DNA of 64,000 nucleotides, taken from contig NC_089275.1 of assembly GCF_963678975.1 (NCBI RefSeq), forward strand, positions 13,981,682 to 14,045,681. The letters are read 5' to 3'. This document shows positions 32,001 through 44,000 of this stretch, piece by piece. The notes beneath the pieces are model-generated. The model made no database searches and had not been told where the DNA came from. It saw only the letters and a list, made by a program, of their open reading frames with translations. The stretch comes from Dysidea avara. Its lineage: Eukaryota > Porifera > Demospongiae > Dictyoceratida > Dysideidae. The position numbers and the translations under genes are program-made. Position 1 is the stretch's first letter; each line of letters opens with the position of its first letter.

Positions 32001-35000
32001 GAATGCAGAATAAAATTCCAGACCAGGTAGTGACTTGATCCACATACAACTTGCAGTTTATGCCTCTATGGCTGAGGAGCCATACAGCATTCAACCAGTA
32101 CTTAACAATATGATCTTTCCTATTGTGTTTAAAACCCCTCATGGTTCATTAAGGGTTGTTTGTGTTTCATTAATAGTCATATGCTATTATTTTTGATTAG
32201 TCCTTCACCTACTGGTCAGGCAGGAAGTTATGCACTTAATATAATTATTGATGGTAAAACTGTCACCGAACTTGAAGGAAGCTACTGTGGGAGTTGCAAC
32301 TTTGAAGTGAGTGAATTATAATTGAACTGTTTGTGACCTACTATGTCAGTGTTGTTACTACTGTATGTTTGCTTTAATCTGAATAAATTCCATACATAGT
32401 ACCGAGATGACAAAACACCAATGATTGAATATGTTTTTCCACATGCTGGTACCCCAGGTATGTCAGTTAAGTATATAATTCTAGTACAATGTACATGTAA
32501 GCACGAATACTCTTGCATCTTAGACATCCTATCCAAGTAGAGAGCATGCTTGAACACACACTGTCGTGCTCTAATAGTCATATTCTATGACTATATGTTC
32601 AATCTGAGAAACAATGTTCTTGTAGCTATTATGTTTAAACAAATGTGAAACTGCAGTACATGCATATTCATAGCTGCCTGCTCAGAACATATTTCTGCTG
32701 TCAACTCTTCTTGTATCAATGGGATTACTTATTAATGTTATACAGGATCAGTGGCATATCTCACTGGAAGGACCTACACAGTTAATGTTGATGATCCTGA
32801 TGAGGAGGACCTCATCACCAGGTACGCTCCAGTGAAAAACTCACAAGTAAATGCTAAAAGTTTAACATCATTATTAATTTTTATTTCAGAATATTTGTTG
32901 GTAATGAAGTATGTGATCCAATTGATTCTGTCACCGGAGAATCGTAAGCTATTTTGTTCTATTGTATGCTGTATGTACAAGTACACAGAAAATTTTGGAA
33001 CTTTCAACTAGAGTAGGGACCATAACACATTGATAAAAAGTACTGAAACAAGCTGGAGTAGTGCACGATTATTAAATCACAGATCTTACTGTATGATATG
33101 TGACTGGGCCTGCGAAAACAGTCCACATGCCCTGTTTTTGAAAGGCCCAGTCACATATACTGTTTTTTAATTTTTGTTTTATTTTAGTGTTTAATCAGTA
33201 CTTCTTGTACCACACAGGAATTTTTATGATAATCTATTGCATCTTTCAAATTGTGTAGGTACAACAGTAGTCTGTCTGATACCACTGGTATGGTTGGCTG
33301 TTTACCAATGACTGGAAATAGAATCGGTTAGTGTTTAACATAATTCCATTGGTACATTGATGTATGTACATAAATGGTTAGCCAATTGCTTGTAACATAC
33401 AGAGATTTAATTACCTTACTATCTAAATAAGTTGTTAGAAGTAAGGATGATTGTTGTTATACAAACTGAACAACTGCTGAATAATTCAGTATGGTGTTGT
33501 TACTGTGTGGTTTAGTTGTGATTACCTTAATATGTATTTCATCTTTAGCTTCCATGAATGCAACCTTAATTGTTCCGAGTTACGGGAGGTAGGTATATGC
33601 AACATGCCTAAAATATAAGATAACTTCATGCATTTCTGATAAACACTTTCTGGTATTGTTAAACTCTTTTTGATTATGTAGCGCTGTCACTTCAATGGAA
33701 GATTATTCTCTGGACAACAATTTGAGACCATACATTTACCAGACACATGCTGGTGAGTGAAGATATTATGATTGTTCTAATTAAAGTAGCTAAATATTTA
33801 AGATGAACTTTGTTAGTGCACTGTAGTTAAATTTACAAAGAATGGAATAATCAACATGTGCTATAGGTAACAGTTGGCCTGAGTCAATTATGTTCTAAAT
33901 TGTGCTCAAAATGCTTCAGGAATTTCCCTATTATGCTCTTCAGTGTTCAAATCATGTTCCTAGATTTAACAACGTTTCTTAACATTTCAAAAAGTTTTAA
34001 TCAATGATTGCTGTATTAAAGTATTTCACTACAAAATGGCTGTTCTATTAGAGAGTGTTGATCTAAGGAACTGTGTACAATGCATTTGAGTGCCTTAGCA
34101 TTTTCCACTGACTGCTCTATTAGGAAATGTGACTGGATCTGGGAAAACCGGTCTTATTGCCCATGTCAGCAGATTTGATTTTTCATCATAAAGACAAGCT
34201 ACGTGAATAAGCTATTAAATTTCATTACCAAAATCAGCTAGACTTGAGTGGTCTGCTTTTGCTGGCTGCTTTTCCCAAGTACAGTAGCAATCTGTACAAG
34301 AGGTCTGGGGCCCTAATGGAGCTCTGGCCAGCCAGGGAGTTTGGGTCAGCTGTATATGGCTGTACAGCACCATGGTGTTGAACAAAGACCTGTGCTGTAA
34401 ATGTGCTTTCATTTAGCCAGTTTTGAGACTAAAATGGCCCATAACTTGGCTTAATTCATCCCTAAGCCTTCCTTTTCAATTTTTTGACCAACCTTTTGCC
34501 CTTCTTCTGGGCCCCCGCTTCCCTCCCTTTTTGGAGCTTGCCTGATACAGTCAATCTCAGTTTAAACACTACAGGGGTGCATCTAAAATAGTGGGAAACT
34601 TAGCTGTTGGCTACTTGCACATGGATGCTCTAAAAGGTAAGGAATTGATGTAAACGAGTGAATATTTGATACACATAGCTTCAACGATTAGCGAGTTACA
34701 ACACATTAAATACTTAAAACTGGCATTTCAGAATACTTTTAAGTAGGCGATAAGACTGGTTTCCCAGACTGCATCACAAATATTGATTTATTTTCATAGC
34801 ATCAGCTCCATAGTTTGCTCCTAATTAGCTAGCATTATGCTAGCATAACACTCCAGCCAATTATTATGCCAGCATATATGACACAGACCTACATAGTAAA
34901 AGTATACAGTGTTTTGAGGTAGGTTTTTTGAATATGATTTTAGAAATGTGATATTGTCTGTACAGAGATTTTATAAGATAATAAGACATTAGTGGTGTAA

Positions 35001-38000
35001 CACTTATCTAATCCAAAACAGCCAAGCTGTAAAAAACGTGTGCGGCCCTCAGAAAGGCTATGGTGAAAAAAGATGTGAAATCCAAGGTGGCGGCCAAGAA
35101 ATGGCTGTGATGGTAGGTTAATGGTAAAAATTTTAATAACGACAATTCAGGTGAATTTTTGTGCCGCTTCACAAAATTTACCTGAATTGTCATTATTAAA
35201 ATTTTTACCATTAACCTACCATCACAGCCATTTCTTGGCCGCCACCTTGGATTTCACATCTTTTTTCACCATAGCCTTTCTGAGGGCCGCACACTTTTTT
35301 TACAGCTTGGCTGTTTTGGATTAGATTTCATTTCTTTTTGTATTTGTATACCCCAAAGCCGGCCTATGGCCAGCTTTGGGACTTTTTAACCTATGTTTTT
35401 TTCTTTACTACAGGAAGAAGTAAAGATGAAGTAGATATACTTTAAATATTTTATCAGTAAATGTACAAATTATATATATAATACATATGTGACTGGATTT
35501 GCAAAAAGGGGCCTTCCACAAACATCCTATTTGCCAACTTTGACAATTGATAACTTCAGATTGGAAAGAGCTATTGCCTTGAAATTTGGGCAGTGGTGAT
35601 TTCTTTGCAGCTGAACTCTCGACATGATGGTTTCTTTGTAGCTGAACTCTCTACAAGGCAATTTCTTCTAGCTGATCTCTCTACAGGGAGATTTGTTTGT
35701 AGCTGAACTATCTACAAGTTAATTTCTTCTAGCTGATCTCTCTACAGGGAGATTTGTTTGTAGCTGAACTATCTACAAGTTAATTTCTTCTAGCTGATCT
35801 CTCTACAGGGTGATTTGTTTGTAGCTGAAATCTGTACAGGTGATTTGTTTGCAGCTGAGCTCTTTACAGAATGGTTTCTTTGTAGCTGAACTCTCTACAA
35901 GGTAACTTTTCTAGCTGATGTCTCTACAAGGTGGCTAGTTTGTAGCTGAACTCTCTACATGGTGGTTTCTTTGTAACTGAACTTTCTTCAAGGTGACTTC
36001 TTCTAGCTGATCTTTCAATAGGGTGATTTGTTTGTAGCTTCACTCTCTACAAGGTAACTTCTTCTAGCTGATCTCTCTACAGGGAGATTTGTTTGTAACT
36101 GAACTCTCTACAGGTGATTTGTTTGAAGCTGAACTTTCTAAATGATGGTTTCTTTGTAGCTGAAATCTCTACAAGTTAACTTCTTCTAGCTGATCTCTCT
36201 ACAGGGTGATTTGTTTGTAGCTGAATTCTGTACGGGTGATTTGTTTGCAGCTGAGCTCTTTACAGAATGGTTTCTTTGTAGCTGAACTCTCTAAAAGGTA
36301 ACTTCTTCTAACTGATCTTTCTACAGGGCAATTTGTTTCTGGCAGAATTTTCTACAGGGTGATTTCTTTGCAGCTGAACTCTCTACATGGTGGTTTCTTT
36401 GTAGCTGAACACTCTACAAGGTAATTTCTTCTAGCTGATCTCTCTACAGGGAGATTTGTTTGTAGCTGAACTATCTACAAGGTAACTTCTTCTAGCTGAT
36501 CTCTCTACAGGGTGATTTGTTCGTAGCTGAATTCTGTACATGCAGGTGATTTGTTTGCAGCTGAGCTCTTTACAAAATGGTTTCTTTGTAGCTGAACTCT
36601 CTACAAGGTAACTTCTTCTAACTGATCTTTCTACAGGGCAATTTGTTTGTGGCAGAATTTTATACAGGGTGATTTCTTTGCAGCTGAACTCTCTACATGG
36701 TGGTTTCTTTGTAGCTGAACTCTCTACAAGGTAACTTCTTCTAGCTGATCTCTCTACAGGGTGATTTGTTTGTAGCTGAACGATCTACAAGGTAACTTCT
36801 TCTAGCTGATCTCTCTACAGGGTGGTTTCTTTGTAGCTGAACTCTCTAAAAGGTAACTTCTTCTAACTGATCTTTCTACAGGGCAATTTGTTTGTGGCTG
36901 TATTTTCTACAGGGTGATTTGTTTGCAGCTGAACTCTCTACATGGCGGTTTCTTTGTAGCTGAACTCTCTACAAAGTAATTTCTTCTAGCTGATCTCTCT
37001 ACAGGGTGATTTGTTTGTAGCTGAATTCTGTACAGGTGATTTGTTTGCAGCTGAACTCTCTACAAAGTAATTTCTTCTAGCTGATCTCTCTACATGGCGG
37101 TTTCTTTGTAGCTGAACTCTCTACAAAGTAATTTCTTCTAGCTGATCTCTCTACAGGGAGATTTGTTTGTAGCTGAACTCTCTACATGATGGTTTCTTTG
37201 TAGCTGAACTCTCTACAAGGTAACTTCTTCTAGCTAATCTCTCTACATAATCTCTCTACAGGGAGATTTGTTTGTAGCTGAACTCTCTACATGATGGTTT
37301 CTTTGTAGCTGAACTCTTTGCAAGGTAACTTCTTCTATTGATCTCTCCACAGGGCGATTTGTTTGTAGCTGAACTCTCTACATGGTAGTTTCTTTGTAGC
37401 TGAACTCTACAAGGTGATTTTTTCTAGCTGAACTATCTCTTTCCATAGTTGCATGAACTCCCTACAACGTAACTTCTTCTAGCTGATCTCTCTACAGGGT
37501 GACTTGTGTGTAGCTGATCTCTATACAGGTTTCTTATTTCTAGCTGATCTCTTGAATTCTCTTCAGGGTGACTGCTCTATTAGGATGACTGCTCTATTAA
37601 AGTATCTCGATCTCGCACTTGCCGCACCAAGTTGGATTTCGTGTTATAACTCCGTGGCTTTACGTCTGATTCTTCTACACCATTGATGAGCCTTTCTAAG
37701 ATGATTACTCCATCTGTACAACGATTTTCAAAGCATTACCCTAAGCGGTTTATCTGGTAGGCGTGGCAAGCAGTCGTTTTTTTATTAGCAAGTACGAGTA
37801 CGATCTACTGACACCTCATCAGTCAGGATTTCGTTCTGGTTATTCCACTCATGATGTGCTGCTGTATGTAACAGATAAATGGATTAGGGCTATTGATAGA
37901 GGTGAATACACTGGAGCTGTGTTTTTGGATCTGGCTAAGGCCTTTGATACTGTTGATCATGCGATTCTGTGCTCTAAGTTGCAGTGTTATGGTTTTCACG

Positions 38001-41000
38001 GAGCGTCTTATGCCCTGTTATGTGACTATCTGTTAAATCGACAACAACGTCTGGTGTTTAATGGTAACACATCAGACTGGGGCACTGTTACAATTGGTGT
38101 GCCCCAAGGATCTGTTTTAGGTCCATTGCTTTTTGCTTTATACATCAATGATTTGCCATCTGTCGTTGATTACTCTACTATGGACCTGTACGCTGATGAT
38201 GCTGAGTTGCATTATAGCCATTCAGACTTGGGTGTTGTGGAAGCACAAGTTCAATCTGATTTGGACAAGGTAGCTCAGTGGATCAGTAGTTCTCATTTAT
38301 GTCTTAATGTTGTGAAGTCAACTGCCATGCTCATTGGAAGTCGGCAAAGAATTTCGGGCAAAAGTTTTAATGTCTCAATTGGGGGTATGGCTTTAAGCCA
38401 AGTTGACTCTGTTCGATATTTGGGTGTTATAATTGATCCCACATTATCGTGGTCCTTACATATCACTAATATAGCCTCTGGAGTTAGATCAAGATTCTCA
38501 TCAATCTTTCGGTATGGAACTTTGACACCTGCAGTGCTATGTTTGCTTTATTCAGCTTTTGTCCTACCATTGTTTGATTACTGTGATGTTGTGTGGTGCC
38601 CCACCACCGCTAAGTTTACTGCACTGATTGAAAGAACTCACTCTAAGTTTATGAAAAAATTGCCAGCATTGTACCAGAGCAAGTTTTCCTTTACTTTGGT
38701 GGAACGTCGTAAGTTTCATACAGCTATACAGATCTTTAAATCTATTCACCAGAAGCTACCTTCGTATCTCCACAATATATTTCACTATTCCAGAGATATC
38801 ACAGGTCATATTGGTCGAAACATTAATAGACTCTTTGTTCCTAGAGTAAACAACAATTATGGGAAAAGAAGTTTTTATTACAGGGGAGCTATGATATGGA
38901 ACAGTTTACCATCAACTGTTACTGAAGCAACCAACTTATCTAAATTTGTACGGTTATATCATGATAAATTTAGTTGATTGTATCTGTGTAGTTTTGTGTA
39001 CTGTTCTTTGTATACCCTTTTGTGTTGTATGTTTATGTATGTATGTATGTATGTATGTATGTATATATGTATTTGTGTATGTATGTATGTATGCTTGTTT
39101 CGCAGGGCTCCACTGAAAATCAGTGTTTTTCACTGAGTGGAATCCCTGTTTAAATATTACAATTACAATTACAATTACAGCTGATCTCGATTGCGTAATT
39201 GTTACACACTGTTGGTTTTTTTGTTGTATCGTCCTGGTTTTTAGCTCGATTTCTTTCAAACCACAAAAGATTTGAGGTTCAATAGTCAACCTATTCACCC
39301 ACCGATTTTCAGCTTCTTCCCATACGCGGTTTACCCTGTAGGCGTGACAACATATTGGTATTATTTTTCGTGAATAATCGCTCATAACTCTTTGCCTGTT
39401 TATCGTATTACAGCCAAAATTGGTACCGAGATGCGCCTTTATATCCCCCTTATGTGTGCCAAAGTTCAAGACAATCGGATATGGAGTTCGAGTTTTATAG
39501 CAGTTTTTGTAAGTGTGCGACAAGAAAAAGAAAAATAAGAAGAAAAAAACGAAGAAACTGAGCCAATTTTTGAAGTCGCATATCTCGGGAACGCGCGAAG
39601 CGATTTCGCTCACATTTGGAATGTGGAGTGCTGCAGTTGGAGGGAATGTCCACAGCAAAAATCGTCTTGTTTCATCAAGGAAGCACAGAGCTACGGAGGT
39701 GCGAAAATTGCGTTTTCTTTCTTCCTGTCAATATACTCACGGGTGTTACGCGCCGGCTTCTTGGGCCGCACGACACACTACCGTGTGTCTTGATATAACA
39801 CATAATTATAATAGCTGCAGTGATATACACACATGAGTGCTACCATGGGAAGCTTAGGAAGTTTGGTGACTCATTTACAATCCAAACTTTTTGTAGTTCC
39901 AGGGCTTAGCTACAAAGCATTATAATTAACATTGTGTAGAAAGGATGGTCTACACCAATAGTGCACATGTACACCTGTATTTCAGTGTGAGAAACATACT
40001 ATATGTAGATGTCAATCTAGGAGGCCTAGGCTCTGGGAGCATGCTCTCCAGGAAAGATCCTCTGAAGCCAAATTTGAAAGTAGTTTGTCATAATACTGTT
40101 ACTAAAGAATGGCTGGCTGTTGTATTAGGGTGACTGCTCTATTAGGGTATATCTTGATCTTGTTTGCACAGTTCCTGGAGTCTCATAACTCCCTGTAGCT
40201 ACGCCTGCTTACCCTTAGAAGATTATATAACTAGCATAATGAACAAAGTGCTATTCAACTGCATATTGTATGCTACTTCTAGGCTCAAAATTTGCATGAC
40301 ACATACATCCAAGGCTGGTATGCATCAATACTATGCTTTGGGATAAATTGTTTGACTTCAGGATAACAAACCAAATTAACAATGGTTTTATAGACAACTA
40401 TAATTATCTCAAGACTTGATGTTTAGTGGTTTATTGAAATATACTATAAATATTTTTTGAAGAAGCACTAAGGATGATTTCTCTATCACCTATGCAGACA
40501 TAACTGGAGTAAGTCCTAATATGGGTAGCATCAATGGAGGAACTACCATCACGATATTTGGAAAGCACTTTGATCCTAATGCCACTGACACTGAAGTGTT
40601 GGTAGGAGGTGAGATATTATTTAAACTATTACACTATTCCTGAATGTATGTTCTATTTGATATGATAATCCAGACACAAAATATATATTTTTTATATGTA
40701 CACCAAACCTTTTATTTAGTAAAGACAAAAATAGTAACAAACTAGTGTATACAGGGTACATGCTTCTTCATAAAATGAATACAAGCATATAATTTTATAC
40801 TGTTTTGTGCTCATCATAAAAAAAGAATTTTCATGGAATTTGTTGAATACCTTGTTACTTATAAGTCACAACATTAATCCAATCTTATTTTTGGATGTGA
40901 AAGGAACACTATACTGAGATAAATTATGTAGCAGATTTTTAATCAGTGAGCACTCTAATTTGTGAAAATGTACATATAGAAAAAGTACATACAAATTGTG

Positions 41001-44000
41001 ACCACTGTTTACACATCCATCACTTAGGGGTACCTTGTGACATTCAAGATATCACCACAACAGAAATTACTTGTATCACTGGTCCCAGTCAAGGAAATTA
41101 TACTCACTATGCAGGTACATGTAATTAACATGTTTGCCTACATGCTACACTACATAATAATAATAATAATTATCCATTGCTGCTTTGTACAGGTGGTAGA
41201 GGGTTACGTCGTCAACTATACGGACATAGGTGGAATTTAGAGAATTTTAGATCAAATGCAAATGCTAACCCACCAAAGAATGAGAGCTATACTGAAATTG
41301 CATTTGCAACTTATCTGCGACCAGCAGAATTTGGAGAGAGCACTTATTTCAACACAAAATACACAGGGTTTTTTGTACCTCCATTTAGTGGCTTCTACAC
41401 ACTTTATGTTTTATCTGATGATCAAAGCAGGTTTTATCTTAGCCATAACATGTCAGCAGAACATGCTGAACTCGTAGCATATGCTGATCGACATACTAGA
41501 GGCCAATGGAATCACTTACCTACACAGAAGTCTATACCTATTGAACTAGAAGGTGGTAAACCTTACTACTTGGAAGTTTTACATACCCAAGGTCCTGGGG
41601 CTTGGAATCTTGGATTTGGTGCTAAATACCACAATACTAATCTCACATCTAGTGAGGTATATGGAGAACATGAAGAACAACAAATAGTGTTATCAGCAGA
41701 GCTTAAGAAGGAAACACAGGTAAGAGAATATGCTATTGTGTATACACCAATGTTAGATTAAGTATGAACAGATAGTACTCATAGTAGACATCATAATAGG
41801 TCAAATCTTTCTTCTAGAGAGATTTACCAGGAACTCATAGTAAACAATTTCCTTGTAGTCAATAATAAAGTTCATACTATATGTAGTTCCCAAGGCCCAA
41901 GGGTTGTATAACTAACATAAATCTTTATATTTTACACTATGTTGACCTCAATTTACCATGATGTAACAAATAACAGCAAAACAGGTTTCTTCCATATTCC
42001 AGCCTTACACCAAGCATGTTAGCTTCATTTTCTGTAATGCAATAACATTTCAAAGTACATTTTATTATGTGTATGCATGGCCTTTGTTAGGTGGTCACCA
42101 TGTATATTGAACCAATGATATTGAATGTTACAATCACTGGATCTGCATCTTCACCATTTACACTACGATATGGTTCATCAGAATCAACTAGCTTAACTGC
42201 CAGCACATCAGAAACTCAGTTTGACTCAGCTGTGACAGCAATCATTAATGGGGCTAATGCATCGAGCATTATAGTGACCAAGAGTGTTGTTGATGATCAA
42301 ACTACATTTCAAGTAGTATTCTTTGAGGCAACACAGAGAACTACTACCTTAGAAATTGGGCAATATGATTCATCATTTATAACTATTGCTATTGTAACAG
42401 TTCAAATGGGTCGTTTTCCTAATGACTTGATGTTAGGTTTATCAACTCGAATGACAGACACCATCTCACTACCAGACAGTGATAACAATTTCATAGTAGG
42501 CCAACTCCATGACATCATCTCAGTCACTTGTACTAAATCTTCAGCTGGTCAGATATACTGGACACACAGTTATGATGGTACTACTGGTCATATTTCTGGT
42601 ACATTTGATAATACAGTTAATCCACAATGTGGACGATACTCACTAAAGAATCCATTTACAGTATTCACAGCAACTGCCAGTGTAGATGACATCACTGGAA
42701 ACACCATGCCACCTTACCCTGTAGCAGTTTATAACTGGGTAAGGTAACAGTATGTGTATCCTGTAAGAATTTGCCACTTACTGCAACTGTATGCCAATTC
42801 TCAAAAACTGCATAAAAATTGTAATTTCATAATAAAAGCAAACGTTTTGCCCCCACCATTATTACATAGCATACCATTATGGATGGATCAAATGCTACTG
42901 CCATTTTATAAATTATTACACTGGTATGTAACACAGACTGACGTATCACTACTGGAGCTACCACTTCAGACTACTGGAACAACTGTGTGCAGTAAGATTG
43001 CTAATCTATGGCTATTTTGCTATAGGAGACACGTGTCTTCATTCACTATACAAACGTATTCCACAGATACAGCAATGAGACTACATAGAGTAATAAATCT
43101 ACTATATCTTTACAAACAACCATACAGTTAAACACCTAATACTTCTAGCATTTACTGAGGCTTCCCATAGCACATAGAATTATTATGATGGCCAGACTCG
43201 TAAACACTCCACACAAATTTCATGGGTATGTTAGACTATTGATTAAAGTATTACATATAAGATTAACCATAAAATGCTACTTTGGTATACATACAATAGA
43301 GTAACAAGGCTGCTCCTGCAAATAAATAGCAAACCAAACCATGGCTATCAATCATGTGCATCAAAATTAAAATCTCAGTAACTATTGGAGCCTCTAATGT
43401 TTGTTATTGGTCAATGCTTGTAATAAAAGATTAAGGTACATAGAAAAGCCACCTTTCTAACTTTCATAAGTAATAAGTCTATACACTAATCCATCTGCCA
43501 CCTTCCTATTAAAGTCAACAAATCTCGGCCCAAAGGTGGCTTAGACAGGTTTCACATTTAGAGCTATCAACTGCTATAATAAAACTGTCAGCACCACCCT
43601 AATACAGCAGTCCCATTTTAAATTTCTTCCAGTTGCAAGTAACTGCTTAATTCACCTGAAGCAACCCACTATAAATACTACCAAATAGCTTCTAAAATCT
43701 AAAATTTTCAAAAGGGATGTCCGTACCTGTTGTATACATGTGCTTAAAAGGATGTCCGTACCTGTTGTATACGTACATGTGCTTAAAAAATACTATAGTA
43801 TTTTTAGATGTCCGTACCTGTTGTATACATGTACATGTTGTATACATGTACCATACCTGTCGATTTTGAAAATCTTAGATTTCAAAAACATCGTTGTACC
43901 TGTTGTATACGTACATGTGCTTAAAAATACTATAGTATTTTTTAAGCACATGTATACAACAGGTACGAACATCGTTTTAGTCTAATATGTTACTTTCATT

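Larger units (their letters stand above)
29887..33752 (+). other. Exons 6-14: IPT/TIG domains 1 and 2
   Basis: Residues from about 223 read [19 protein letters not shown], the start of a typical IPT/TIG fold, with the long first-domain insertion seen at the N-terminus of fibrocystin-L. A second domain starts near residue 327 in exon 9 ([13 protein letters not shown]). Exons are small (40-136 bp). Intron 7 (30,370-32,200) is 1.8 kb; it contains a (TA)n run at about 31,884-31,907 and no supported gene. Confidence 0.8.
37785..39180 (+). mobile_element. LINE 3: 5'-truncated CR1/L2-like LINE nested in composite copy B
   Basis: The insertion starts near 37,785 inside the RT domain. It ends with a 3' UTR carrying a (TATG)n run (39,029-39,094), a terminal stem-loop and an (ATTACA)n tail at about 39,155-39,179. 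Copy A of the composite lacks this block, which gives both insertion borders. It is a different family from LINE 1 and LINE 2, with a different RT sequence and C-terminus. Confidence 0.85.
35007..39796 (+). mobile_element. Composite repeat, copy B, inside host intron 14, interrupted by a LINE
   Basis: The module order is the same as in copy A: foldback (35,007-35,325), link with the GCCGGCCTATGGC motif, 31-bp minisatellite (35,599-37,565), tandem module (37,566-37,783 and 39,181-39,750) and the shared end with the GACACAC/GTGTGTC hairpin and TTGATAT at 39,796. The module is split by LINE 3. TAACAC occurs just outside both ends (35,0xx left flank and 39,796 onward), a possible but imperfect target-site duplication. 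It lies in the same orientation as the host gene, within the 6.7-kb intron 33,753-40,497. Confidence 0.7.

Noticed and set aside
35007-39820. An exact target-site duplication for composite copy B
   Set aside because: TAACAC flanks both ends, but the match is short, the element ends are uncertain by a few bases, and copy A shows no equivalent.
42754-43131. 125-residue ORF after exon 18
   Set aside because: It lies inside intron 18, and the exon 18 donor and exon 19 acceptor join in phase without it.
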